Shown piece by piece: positions 45,436 through 53,591 of a DNA stretch of 64,000 nt. The translations under genes and the position numbers were made by a program. The stretch covers positions 124,001-188,000 of the forward strand of contig CAUJEN010000090.1 of the NCBI GenBank assembly GCA_963169765.1. Reading direction: 5' to 3'. This stretch comes from QWHO01 sp021404945. Its GTDB lineage: Bacteria; Vulcanimicrobiota; Xenobia; Xenobiales; QWHO01. The notes under the pieces were generated by a model. That model was not told the DNA's origin. It saw nothing but the letters and a program-made list of their open reading frames with translations, and did not search any database. How positions within the stretch are numbered: the first letter of the stretch is position 1; the number at the start of each line of letters is the position of its first letter.

Positions 45436-46860
45436 ATGACCGAGGCTGTTGGTGGGCACCAGAAAGCCCATTCTCATCACATCAACTACAACTTCGTGGC
45501 ACCCGATATGTCGGTGCCCGAGATCTTCGATGCTTGCTTCGAGCCGGTGGGCAAGCAGGGCTGGAAGTCCAACATCGTCATCGCCGTCTGTCTGGGGCTG
45601 ATCGGTTGGGCCTTTTTCAAGTGGCTGGAGCAGAACTTCGTTGGATTCGGCAAGACGGGGCTTCATATCCCCATCTTCTGGGGTTATTACATCATCACGT
45701 TCGTCTTCTGGATCGGTGTGGCCCACGCCGGCGCTCTGATCTCGGCTCTTTTGCGGTTGTGCGGCGCGGAATGGAAGGGCGTGGTGACCCGGGTGGCCGA
45801 GGTGATCACGCTCTTCACGCTGCCCGCGGCCGGCTCGTTCCCCCTCATCCACCTGGGCCGCTTTGAGGTTTTCTATTACATGCTTCCCTATCCCAACTCG
45901 CGTCTCTTGTGGCCGAACTTCAAGAGTATGCTGATGTGGGACGTCTTCGCCATCTCGACCTACCTGACCGGCTCGGTCCTGTTCCTCTACGTCACCATGA
46001 TTCCCGATCTGGGCATCGCCCGCCCTCGCATGAAGGGCTGGATGCGCACGCTCTATACACTGTTGAGCTGGGGCTGGCGCGGCACCGCCGAGGAGTGGAA
46101 GCGGGTCAAGGAGGCCGCCGCTCTCTATAGCGTCGTCATCCTGCCGGTCGTGATCTCGGTCCACACCATCGTGAGCTGGGACTTTGCGATGGAGGTGGTG
46201 CCGGGCTGGCACTCGGAAGTCTTCGGTCCGCTCTTCTTCGTGGGGGCCCTCTACTCGGGGGTGGCAGCGGTGATGACCATGCTGACCATCCTCTACTGGA
46301 CCTACAAGCCCTACCAGAAACTGATCACCTCCGTGCACTATGACATGCTCGGACGTGTCTGGCTGGTCCTGGGACTGGCCTGGGCCTACCTGTTCTTCAA
46401 CGACTTCCTACCTGCCTACTACACCCACGAGCCTGAGAAGATGGACTACATGTGGTACAACGCCTTCGGGGCCTACGCCCCGGCCTGGTGGTTCCTCATC
46501 GTGGGCAATTTCGTGATGCCGCTCTTCTGCCTATCCTCCAAGGCCTTCCGGCGCAGCCGTCTGCCGATGTTCATGCTCTCCATCGTGGTGAACATCTGCA
46601 TGTTTATCGAGCGCGTCGTGATCTTCATCCCCGGCCAGGAGATCTACAACCACCTCAACGGAGCCACGACTCACTATTCCCCCAGTTTGACCGAGCTGAG
46701 CATCGTGGTGGGCTCGTTCGGCTGGGTGATCGGTGGACTGTGCGTCTTCTGCCGTATCTTCCCGATTCTCCCGTTCTGGGAGGTCGCCGAGACCAGGGTC
46801 CGCCAGATCGAGCGCGAGGTGGCGGGCGTCAAGATCAACTACTTCCAATCCGGTGAGTGA
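45436..46860 (+). CDS. actC: Alternative complex III NrfD-like quinol-binding membrane subunit
   Basis: 474 residues with about ten membrane helices (for example NIVIAVCLGLIGWAFF, IPIFWGYYIITFVFWIGV, FMLSIVVNICMFIERVVIF). It belongs to the NrfD/PsrC family and provides the quinol site. Conserved features are HAGALISALLRL, AGSFPLIHLGR, and FVVNI-like helix 8 with charged residues. Located between the Fe-S subunit and the ActD-ActE fusion, as in other act clusters (ABCDE order). Confidence 0.93.
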   Translation: MTEAVGGHQKAHSHHINYNFVAPDMSVPEIFDACFEPVGKQGWKSNIVIAVCLGLIGWAFFKWLEQNFVGFGKTGLHIPIFWGYYIITFVFWIGVAHAGALISALLRLCGAEWKGVVTRVAEVITLFTLPAAGSFPLIHLGRFEVFYYMLPYPNSRLLWPNFKSMLMWDVFAISTYLTGSVLFLYVTMIPDLGIARPRMKGWMRTLYTLLSWGWRGTAEEWKRVKEAAALYSVVILPVVISVHTIVSWDFAMEVVPGWHSEVFGPLFFVGALYSGVAAVMTMLTILYWTYKPYQKLITSVHYDMLGRVWLVLGLAWAYLFFNDFLPAYYTHEPEKMDYMWYNAFGAYAPAWWFLIVGNFVMPLFCLSSKAFRRSRLPMFMLSIVVNICMFIERVVIFIPGQEIYNHLNGATTHYSPSLTELSIVVGSFGWVIGGLCVFCRIFPILPFWEVAETRVRQIEREVAGVKINYFQSGE

Positions 46861-46873
46861 CGGGTGACAGAGT

Positions 46874-48136
46874 ATGCGAGTTGCAGCTGAGTTCGAACAC
46901 TGTGAAGATGCCCTGGCGGCCCACCGCCTGCTGATCGACGAGAACCTCGACCCCGAGGACATCGAGATTCGCTCGCCTTATCCGCTGCCCGAGGCACCCA
47001 TCCCGCCCCACCGTGAGCGCTCCTTCCACATGCGCACGGTGGTGAGGGTCATGTGGGGCACGGCCATTATCCTGGGATTCTCCTTCATCGCCTATACCCA
47101 GCTTGACTGGAGCTTGCAAAGCGACGGCCACCCCATCGTCTCGGTCCCGATCAACGCTCTGCTGATGTACGAGATGGGCATGATTACTGCCATCCTGACG
47201 ACAACATTCATGTTCTTGTGGGAAACCCGCCATTTCCGCCAGCTCGTGCCGGCTCTGGAAGAGGACCTCCCGGTGGCTCACGGCTCTGTTGTCATCGTGG
47301 TAGACGGCAACTCGGCCGACCGGGCTCGCGACCTGCTGCAAGGTCGAGGGGCCCGCTCGGTGGTTACTTACCTGCTTATCGCCTGTCTCGGCCTCTTGTG
47401 CACCGGTTGCGGCACCTGGCCCTACAACATGCGTTCGCAAGTGGTCAACAAGCCCGGCGAGACCCTCAAGCCCTACACCAATTCTAACGCCGAGATCGGA
47501 GAGATCGCCCCGGCCGACCTGAGCCTCGTCATGCCGGCAGGCGATCAGGCGCTCGCCCCGGCCATCTTTCAAAATCTGACCCCGGGTGACCCGCGCAACA
47601 CCATGACCGATGCCCTGATCGCTCTGCGTGGACTCAATCCCACTGCTGCCGACTACGCCCAGAAATTGTCCGACTTTCGGACCCAGATGCCAGCCTGGCT
47701 GCAGATCAAGGCGCTGGCCTCGAGCAGCAGCACCATGGGCAAGCCGGAGTTCCTGACCGCGGGCAAGGACCCTGAAGATGTCACGGATCGTCGCTACCGC
47801 GTCGAGCTCAATGAGCTCATGGGCACCAGGACGGGCCCGGTTGCGCGATCTGCCGAGTCCGGCGAGCGGGGCAAGGTCCTCTATCAGAACAACTGCGCAT
47901 TCTGCCACGGGGGGAACGGAACCAGCCCGGGCCCGGTGGGCGAGCTGACCCAGATTCCTCCGCCCGCTATTGGGAGTGGTCAGGTTTACTCACAGCCCCA
48001 GTTCACCGATGGGTATTTGTACTTCTACATCGCTGTGGGCAAGAACGCCATGCCCCCCTTCGTGACCAAGCTGACCCCGTCTGAGATCTGGGACATCGTC
48101 AACCACCTGCGCGACCTGCAGAGCGCAGCTCGCTGA
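46874..48136 (+). CDS. actDE: Fused ActD-ActE: DUF3341 membrane domain joined to a monohaem cytochrome c
   Basis: 420 residues. Residues 1-165 form an ActD (DUF3341) unit with two helices (about 55-75 and 97-117) and a soluble end (GSVVIVVDGNSADRARDLL). Residues 166-420 form an ActE-like cytochrome: a hydrophobic segment with a lipobox-like end (YLLIACLGLLCTGC) that would be the signal peptide in a free ActE, then the haem site CAFCHGGNG with Cys341 and axial Met in NAMPPF. In most organisms these are two genes. There is no actF nor a haem-copper oxidase downstream. It overlaps the convergent hydrolase by 38 bp. Confidence 0.9.
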   Translation: MRVAAEFEHCEDALAAHRLLIDENLDPEDIEIRSPYPLPEAPIPPHRERSFHMRTVVRVMWGTAIILGFSFIAYTQLDWSLQSDGHPIVSVPINALLMYEMGMITAILTTTFMFLWETRHFRQLVPALEEDLPVAHGSVVIVVDGNSADRARDLLQGRGARSVVTYLLIACLGLLCTGCGTWPYNMRSQVVNKPGETLKPYTNSNAEIGEIAPADLSLVMPAGDQALAPAIFQNLTPGDPRNTMTDALIALRGLNPTAADYAQKLSDFRTQMPAWLQIKALASSSSTMGKPEFLTAGKDPEDVTDRRYRVELNELMGTRTGPVARSAESGERGKVLYQNNCAFCHGGNGTSPGPVGELTQIPPPAIGSGQVYSQPQFTDGYLYFYIAVGKNAMPPFVTKLTPSEIWDIVNHLRDLQSAAR

Positions 48137-48887
48137 GGAAGGCCAGCAGGGCCTGGTTGAAGCCTTCCGGGTCATCGAACTGGGGGCCATGGGCTGCTCT
48201 GGCCAGGGTCACGGTGCTGGCCTGAGGGAGCGCTCTCTGCCAGCGTTCCAGGTGGCTTCGCGAAACCAGCCCGTCCTGCTCACCCCAGACCAGGCAGACC
48301 GGGCAGCGAATCTGGTCCGTTCGCATCTCCCAGCGGTAGTTCCAGATGGCCGGCAGAGCGGGTAAGAAGCCTCGCGCCCGGGCCATGTTGGCGTTGGCCA
48401 GGGTCAGGATGCGCTCATCGGCGCTCACGGTCACAAGCCCCAGCTCCTTCAGGTTGGGAATCTGCGGAACGCCAGCCTGATCGAACCAGGTGATCAGTCG
48501 GGCTAATTGAGGATCCATCTCGTCGGGAACGCAGGCCGGGGCGGCCACCAGCATCAGGCCGGCTGCCTCGCCCTGGGCCGCCATCTCGAAGGCAATCAGG
48601 GACCCCAGCGAGTTCCCCACCAGGACGGGCCGCTTTCCCTCCACCAGCTTCCAGAGCAGTCGGGCAAAGTCGGGAATAGAGTAAAAGTGATCGGGCGCGT
48701 CGCTCTCGCCAAAGCCCGGGAGATCGGGCGCCAGGGCAAGCCACTCGGGTCCGAGGTGATGGAGGTTCAGGGCCCAGGCGTTCCAGGAAGCCCCGTTTCC
48801 GTGCAGCAAAAGCACCGGTTGTCCATCGAGGGGACCGGACCTCTCTACGTTCACCTTGATGCCGTCCAACAAAATGTTCTCGCTCAT
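48099..48887 (-). CDS. Alpha/beta hydrolase
   Basis: 262 residues. Oxyanion-hole motif HGNGASWNAW, nucleophile elbow GNSLGS, acidic residue in VWGEQDGLV and histidine in RAAHGPQFDDPE complete a Ser-Asp-His triad of alpha/beta hydrolase fold 1 (PF00561). No signal peptide, so cytoplasmic. DLPGFGESDAP is the usual cap-preceding segment. Substrate unknown; esterases, lipases and haloperoxidase-like enzymes share these motifs. Confidence 0.88.
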   Translation of the reverse strand: MSENILLDGIKVNVERSGPLDGQPVLLLHGNGASWNAWALNLHHLGPEWLALAPDLPGFGESDAPDHFYSIPDFARLLWKLVEGKRPVLVGNSLGSLIAFEMAAQGEAAGLMLVAAPACVPDEMDPQLARLITWFDQAGVPQIPNLKELGLVTVSADERILTLANANMARARGFLPALPAIWNYRWEMRTDQIRCPVCLVWGEQDGLVSRSHLERWQRALPQASTVTLARAAHGPQFDDPEGFNQALLAFLSELRSAGRAGG

Positions 48888-49049
48888 GGAAACTTTTTGC
48901 CCACCTTCTGCGTCTTATCTGATTGGGGAGGCCCGCTCACGATTCGTGGCGGGCATCAAGACCACGGAGGTGCTGACATTAGCACGCAGCCATCACGTCC
49001 GGCTCGCTCAGATCGCTCGCCACGACCTGAGGTCACCGGGGGTGATCCA

Positions 49050-49367
49050 TTGAGTCCCATCAATCCCAACTACATCACCATTCCTTCCAGTCTCCGGGTT
49101 CGGCCAAACCCGACCTGGCGGCTGGGAGAGGTTCTTCCCGGTGAAATGGACCACCTTCGCAGCAAGGACCTGTGCCCCGTCTGCAAGGGTTGGACAATTA
49201 CAGAGAAACTCACGGTCTGGCGCAGAGGTCAGGGCGCCTTCCGTCAAGTTGTGACCCGCTGCGTAACCTCTGGAGGCCGCGCGGTTCCCCGTTGCGCCTC
49301 ACGAGTCATCGCCGAAGAGGCGCTGACTGACTACTCCTTGCCGGAAGCGGTGGCTTCCGGTCAGTAA
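49050..49367 (+). CDS. Small Cys-containing protein, possible zinc ribbon, unknown
   Basis: 105 residues from TTG 49050, with a purine-rich GGGGGTGA before it. It reads MSPINPNYITIPSSLRVRP at the start and has CPVCKGW, then two further cysteines (TRCVTSGG, VPRCAS), a spacing that could bind one metal. It ends just before a strong terminator hairpin at 49398, which supports a real transcription unit. I do not recognise the family. An alternative is that the frame is not translated. Confidence 0.45.
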   Translation: MSPINPNYITIPSSLRVRPNPTWRLGEVLPGEMDHLRSKDLCPVCKGWTITEKLTVWRRGQGAFRQVVTRCVTSGGRAVPRCASRVIAEEALTDYSLPEAVASGQ

Positions 49368-49397
49368 CCCCCCCGAGGTGACCCACGATTGCTGAGT

Positions 49398-49419
49398 GAC
49401 CCGGCCGCAAGGCCGGGTC
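49398..49419 (+). terminator. Intrinsic terminator
   Basis: GACCCGGCC-GCAA-GGCCGGGTC, 9-bp perfect stem with a GNRA-type tetraloop followed by TTCT, 30 bp after the small Cys protein gene. Structured repeat copy 1 starts 2 bp later. Confidence 0.75.
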
Positions 49420-49421
49420 TT

Positions 49422-49525
49422 CTAAAGTGCAAGGCCTTTGGTCTTGCACTTTACAACGCGCAGGAACGCAGTTCCGGCGCGTTCGTCAGATTGCGCGAAT
49501 GTGCAAAACCAAAGTGCGAGCACAT
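49422..49525 (+). repeat. 104-bp structured repeat, copy 1
   Basis: It contains three inverted repeats: AAAGTGCAAG with CTTGCACTTT around a 9-nt loop; AACGCGC-GGAAC with GTTCC-GCGCGTT around GCA; and ATGTGC with GCACAT. An inverted copy of the same 104 bp lies at 52189-52292, with about 90% of positions the same by eye. Differences in the stems tend to keep pairing (for example A or T opposite G in stem 2). No transposase is associated. The copy ends at the upstream in-frame ATG (49524) of the isochorismatase-like gene. Confidence 0.85.
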
Positions 49526-49571
49526 GAGCCTTCGCAGGGATTTTCCAGGCGAGAAGAAATCGTTAGCCGGC

Positions 49572-50294
49572 ATGGCTGATGATGTCCAAGAGCTGATCCA
49601 ACGTTTTACACCTTTTCTCACCTATCTGACCGAGTTGCAGGCCGGTTGGCCAGTGCTGGAGATGGAAAAGCTGGTGGGGGAGGCAGGTGGCCCCGAGCAG
49701 GTGGCCTGTATCACGGTGGACATGGTTCGGGGATTTTGCTCGGAGGGTCCCCTGGCCAGCCCTCGCATCCAGGGTATCGTGCCGGCCGTGGCGCGCATCC
49801 TGGCCCGTGCCCACGACCTGGGGGTGCGCGACTTTCTCTTTCCGCAGGACAGCCACCCTCCCGATAGCCCCGAGTTCGCCGCCTTCCCTCCCCATTGCCT
49901 GGAGGGCAGCTCTCAGGCGCAGACCGTCCCCGAGTTATCCAGTCTGCCCTTCGCTCAGCATTTCAAGCACTTTCCCAAGCGCTCGCTGAGCTCTCACCAC
50001 GGCACGGGACTGCACGAGCATCTGACTTCGCGCCACCGTACCCGCATGGTCGCAATGGGCGACTGCAGCGACCTGTGTCTGTACCAGCTGGCTCTCGAGC
50101 TGCGCCTGTGGGCCAACGTCAAGCACCTTCCCTGGGAGGTGGTGGTGCCGGCCAGCGCCGTGCAGACCTACGACCTGCCGGTCGAGGTGGCTCGTGGTCT
50201 TGGCGCCATGCCCCACGACGGGGAGCTGCTCCACCTGGTCTTCCTCTACCACCTGCAGCTCAATGGCGTGCGGGTGGTGGCCGATCTCGTTTGA
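49572..50294 (+). CDS. Isochorismatase/nicotinamidase-like cysteine hydrolase
   Basis: 240 residues from ATG 49572; ATG 49524 is also in frame, but it lies on the edge of the repeat. The catalytic triad of the family is visible: Asp in ITVDMVRGFC, a Lys/His metal-like region in FPQDSHPPDSPEF followed by FPPHCLEGSSQAQ, and nucleophile Cys in MGDCSDLCLYQLAL. The FPPHC and SDLC context is closest to nicotinamidases (nicotinamide to nicotinate), although the substrate is uncertain. The gene lies between the two inverted repeat copies and points toward the GGDEF gene. Confidence 0.8.
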   Translation: MADDVQELIQRFTPFLTYLTELQAGWPVLEMEKLVGEAGGPEQVACITVDMVRGFCSEGPLASPRIQGIVPAVARILARAHDLGVRDFLFPQDSHPPDSPEFAAFPPHCLEGSSQAQTVPELSSLPFAQHFKHFPKRSLSSHHGTGLHEHLTSRHRTRMVAMGDCSDLCLYQLALELRLWANVKHLPWEVVVPASAVQTYDLPVEVARGLGAMPHDGELLHLVFLYHLQLNGVRVVADLV

Positions 50295-50456
50295 AGTCCT
50301 ATCCTTCCTCGCATGGACTGTGCGATAGATTTCAGCGACGACAGGAGCGGTCCAAGCAATTCTCAATTGTCGCATCGCCCGCGCCACAACACTTTGGAAG
50401 CGGTTCGAAACAAGTTTCTCAGCGCACGTTACCTGGCACGGTCAATGCGACGGAGT

Positions 50457-51458
50457 TTAATCGTCGTCGGCCAGCACGACCCGGTTGCGACCGCTGCGCT
50501 TGGCCCTGTACAGGGCCCGGTCAGCCTTGGCGATGAGGGCCTCGCTGGTCTGACCGTCTTCAGGGTAGGTGGCCACCCCCACGCTGACCGAAACCGGGAT
50601 CAGCTGGTGCTGGTGCGAGACGTCCTCTTCGGCCACTGAGGCCCGCAGCCGCTCGGCGATGCTGGCCGCCTTGGAGCGGGGTGTCGAGGGCAAGATGACG
50701 GCAAACTCCTCGCCCCCGTAGCGCGCGACGATGTCATACTCACGCAGGGCTCTGGTGAAGAGCTCGCTGACGATGCGCAGCACCGCGTCGCCTGCCTGGT
50801 GTCCGTAGGTGTCGTTGAGCTTTTTGAACCAGTCGATGTCGACCATGAAGAAGCTCAGGGGATGGTGAAAGCGTCGGGCGTAGGACAGCTCCTTGTCGAG
50901 CCGCTGCTCCATGTAGCGGCGGTTGTAGAGATTGGTCAGACCGTCGAGCACCGAGATCTCATAGAGCCGGTTGTTCTCGAGCATCAAAGAGACGTGGGCA
51001 GAGAGCAGCACGGTCAACTCGAGGTCTTCCTGCGAGAAGATGTGGTCTTCGTGGCGGGTGGTCAGGGTGACCACCCCGATCAAACGCTGCTTGATGATCA
51101 GTGGCACGCAGATCATGCTGATCATCGGCCGTTTCTGCTCTTTGACCGGCATGAAACGGGGATCTTCGCTCAACCGGGGGATCACCACGGGCTTCTTGTG
51201 TTTGGCCACCCAACCGGCCACCCCTTCGCCCACACGAAAGCGAATGTTGTCGAGCTCCCAGCGCGTTAACCCGGAGGACTCGACAAAGGCAAGGTGTTGC
51301 TGGCTCTCGTCGAGGATCATGATGGAGCATTCATCGGCTTTGAGAATGCCGCGCAACTTGGTGGTGATGCGCTTGATCACGTCCGGCATGGGATAGTTGG
51401 ACGCGATGATCCGGCTCACATCCAGCAGTGCCCGCAAAACCTCGGCTTCTCGCTGCAT
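50457..51458 (-). CDS. GAF-GGDEF diguanylate cyclase
   Basis: 333 residues from ATG 51458, which has GGGGAGG 9 nt upstream; the frame is open another 189 bp but that part has no domain character. A GAF domain (about 10-155: ALLDVSRIIASNYPMPDVIKR, SIMILDE, GEGVAGWVAKHKKPVV) is followed by a GGDEF domain with LDGLTNLYNRRYM, DIDWFKKLNDTYGHQAGD and the active-site loop GGEEF. It should make cyclic di-GMP in response to a ligand or redox state of the GAF domain. No allosteric RxxD is evident just before GGEEF. It is soluble and divergent from the AMIN-domain gene. Confidence 0.92.
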   Translation of the reverse strand: MQREAEVLRALLDVSRIIASNYPMPDVIKRITTKLRGILKADECSIMILDESQQHLAFVESSGLTRWELDNIRFRVGEGVAGWVAKHKKPVVIPRLSEDPRFMPVKEQKRPMISMICVPLIIKQRLIGVVTLTTRHEDHIFSQEDLELTVLLSAHVSLMLENNRLYEISVLDGLTNLYNRRYMEQRLDKELSYARRFHHPLSFFMVDIDWFKKLNDTYGHQAGDAVLRIVSELFTRALREYDIVARYGGEEFAVILPSTPRSKAASIAERLRASVAEEDVSHQHQLIPVSVSVGVATYPEDGQTSEALIAKADRALYRAKRSGRNRVVLADDD

Positions 51459-51645
51459 TCTGAGGGGCCTCCCCCGAGTTGGAAAGAATTTCTTGCGCGC
51501 CAGGCGGCAAGATTCGGCCCCGGATTTCCACTTCGTCAGCCTCTCATCCTCTGGAGGAATCGCCCGAAAGGCCTTCGAATGCCACGGTGTTTTGGGAGGA
51601 GCTTGAAGGCCATCCCAATGTCGCCGGAAACGAAAGGAGAAGTTC

Positions 51646-52101
51646 ATGACGCGAATCTTTCAAGGCCGGAGTCGGGCATTTTTGACCCTGCTCCTGGCAA
51701 TCGGGCTGGCGAGCTGGGTCGGCCTTCGGGTCGCGCATGCTGCGGCCGTGACCAACGTGACCGTGGCCAAGGGCGCCAAGCACGTCTACGTCAAGGTGCA
51801 GGCCAACGGCCCCATCAGCTATCGGGTCTATCATCGCCCCCCCGGTTCTGACGACTACCGCAATATCGTGGTGGATGTATCTCCGGCCCATCTGGTAGCC
51901 GGGAAAGAGCCGATGTCCAAGCTCTCGGTGGACGAGGGTCTGGTCGCCAACGTGCGGGTTCGACCTCTCGGCGGCACGGTGCGGGTCTTTGTGGATGTGG
52001 TTGCGTGGCCCAATTACAAGGTTTTCTCGGATGGCCACTCGGTAACCCTGAAGATCGATCCTTACCACATGCGCGACAAGAATCCGGCTGGCGGCCGCTA
52101 G
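51646..52101 (+). CDS. AMIN-domain exported protein
   Basis: 151 residues with an N-terminal signal peptide (FLTLLLAIGLASWVGLRVAHA). The mature part is one AMIN domain (VTNVTVAKGAKHVYVKVQA, NIVVDVSPAHL, GLVANVRVRPLGGTVRVFVDV, YKVFSDGHSVTLKI). AMIN domains direct envelope proteins such as AmiC amidases and secretin subunits to peptidoglycan or the outer membrane. Here it stands alone, so the role is not clear. AAAGGAG precedes the ATG. It is the last gene before repeat copy 2. Confidence 0.85.
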   Translation: MTRIFQGRSRAFLTLLLAIGLASWVGLRVAHAAAVTNVTVAKGAKHVYVKVQANGPISYRVYHRPPGSDDYRNIVVDVSPAHLVAGKEPMSKLSVDEGLVANVRVRPLGGTVRVFVDVVAWPNYKVFSDGHSVTLKIDPYHMRDKNPAGGR

Positions 52102-52188
52102 GAGCGCAGCCGGAAACATGCATGTGGTGGCGGAGGCGGGGGTAGGGGCTCCTCCGACACAACATGGGGGTTTGCGGCCGGACTTCTA

Positions 52189-52292
52189 ATGCGCTCGCAC
52201 TTTGGTCTCGCACATTGGCACAATTTAACGAACGCGCCGGAACTGCGTTCCAGCGCGTTGTAAAGTGCAAGACCAAAGGCCTTGCACTTTAG
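52189..52292 (-). repeat. 104-bp structured repeat, copy 2 (inverted)
   Basis: The reverse complement matches copy 1 (49422-49525) over the full length, with the same three inverted repeats. Stem 1 (AAAGTGCAAG/CTTGCACTTT) is unchanged, stem 2 carries a T in place of A in the bulge position, and stem 3 reads ATGTGC/GCGCAT. It lies in the 312-bp gap between the AMIN gene and the membrane GGDEF gene; apart from the terminator at 52326 nothing else is seen in this gap. Confidence 0.85.
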
Positions 52293-52325
52293 TTTAGCCC
52301 CGGCGAAATTTCTTCGGAGTCTGTC

Positions 52326-52363
52326 AGAGTCAGCCGGCCAAGCAGATCAGGCCGGCTGACTCT
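52326..52363 (+). terminator. Intrinsic terminator-like hairpin
   Basis: Perfect 14-bp arms AGAGTCAGCCGGCC (52326-52339) and GGCCGGCTGACTCT (52350-52363) with a 10-nt loop, followed by TTGT. It probably ends transcription from the AMIN gene, after reading through repeat copy 2. Confidence 0.7.
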
Positions 52364-52413
52364 TTGTACAGAGGGGAGGGTGCCCCGGAGGTCGCGTTGA
52401 ATTCCGATCAAGA

Positions 52414-53544
52414 GTGCGTCCGAAGCTGCAGAAATTTTTTCGTGCCCTGAGCCTGGCGGCGGCTCCCCTGTTGCTCGCTCTGGCCACCACCCCGTGGCTC
52501 GATCAGCTGCTTGCCGCTCAGCGCTCCTGGCTCGAGCGTGCCCCCCTGGTCCTGGTCGCCTGCGCGGGCCTGCTGGCCTTGCGCTTCCACCGTCCGGGTC
52601 TGGCTCTTTCCTTGCTGGTCAGTCTGGCCGTGCTGCCTCGTTGGAGCCTGCCCCAGTCGCTGCTGGCCGTGCTGGTGCCGCTCAACCTCTTCCTTTTGAC
52701 CTTGTGGGCTCAGGCCGAGTTGTCCTGGGTGCTGGCTCTGGCCTTGCAGGCCACGACTCTGCACTGGCTCTCAGGCCCTCTTCAGGACGGGATCCTGAGA
52801 CGTTGGGAAGTGCTGGTGGTCGAGCCCATGCCGATGGTGCTGGCCTTGCTGGCCCTGGGCAGCCTGCTCTTTACGGCCATTCGCACCGGGGGTGCCCTGG
52901 AGGCTTCTCAGCTTGTGGTGGCCGCCGGTGCCCTGCTGGCGCTCCAGTGGCCGGCCAGTCCAGACCTCTTGATCGCATCCAGCGCCCTGTCCGTCTTGCT
53001 GGCCCTGGTTCAGCACAGCTACCGACTGGCCTATCTGGATGAGCTGACCGAGTTGCCCGGCCGCCGGGCCCTCCAGGAAGAGCTGTCGCGACTGCGTGGA
53101 ACCTACGCCATCGCTATGCTGGACGTGGACCATTTCAAGTCTTTCAATGACCGCTACGGCCATGACGTGGGCGATCAGGTGCTGCGACTTGTCGCGTCGC
53201 GCATGCGTCGGGCGCCCGGAGGCGCCCGTGCCTTCCGTTACGGGGGCGAGGAGTTCACCATGGTTTTTCCGGGACGCACCCTGGACGAGGCCTGGGAGCC
53301 GCTCGAGGACCTGCGCCAGATGATCGAGGGCACCCCCATGGTCTTGCGAGGGGCCGATCGGCCCAAGAAAAAGCCCCGCAACCTCAAGCCTCGCCGGGGC
53401 TCAGGTCAGAAGGTCAGCGTCACCATCAGCATCGGGGTAGCCCAGAGGAACGACAAGCTGCCCACACCCGAGCGCGTGGTCAAGGCAGCCGACAAGGCCC
53501 TCTACAAAGCCAAGAAGAACGGGCGCAATCAGGTGGCCTGCTGA
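52414..53544 (+). CDS. Membrane-bound diguanylate cyclase (GGDEF)
   Basis: 376 residues from GTG 52414; the ribosome site is weak, so the start is uncertain. Five or six hydrophobic helices in the first 200 residues (ALSLAAAPLLLALATT to LLIASSALSVLLALVQH) precede a GGDEF domain: LDELTELPGRRAL, LDVDHFKSFNDRYGHDVGD and GGEEFTMVF. A basic insertion with KKKPRNLKPRR lies between GGEEF and the SIGVAQ strand. It should synthesise cyclic di-GMP; the membrane region has no known sensor family, so the signal is unknown. Confidence 0.9.
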   Translation: MRPKLQKFFRALSLAAAPLLLALATTPWLDQLLAAQRSWLERAPLVLVACAGLLALRFHRPGLALSLLVSLAVLPRWSLPQSLLAVLVPLNLFLLTLWAQAELSWVLALALQATTLHWLSGPLQDGILRRWEVLVVEPMPMVLALLALGSLLFTAIRTGGALEASQLVVAAGALLALQWPASPDLLIASSALSVLLALVQHSYRLAYLDELTELPGRRALQEELSRLRGTYAIAMLDVDHFKSFNDRYGHDVGDQVLRLVASRMRRAPGGARAFRYGGEEFTMVFPGRTLDEAWEPLEDLRQMIEGTPMVLRGADRPKKKPRNLKPRRGSGQKVSVTISIGVAQRNDKLPTPERVVKAADKALYKAKKNGRNQVAC

Positions 53545-53591
53545 CGGGCGTGTAAAGGATCCCCCTCCTCATCTGCGAACTTTCACCCCCT

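Noticed and set aside
50295..50456. A further copy of the structured repeat
   Set aside because: Short similarities (ACACTTTGG, GCGCAC) are present, but no palindromic framework matches the 104-bp element.
49422..52292. Composite transposon
   Set aside because: The flanking repeats are inverted, but neither they nor the cassette encode a transposase or integrase, and no target-site duplication could be seen at the outer edges.
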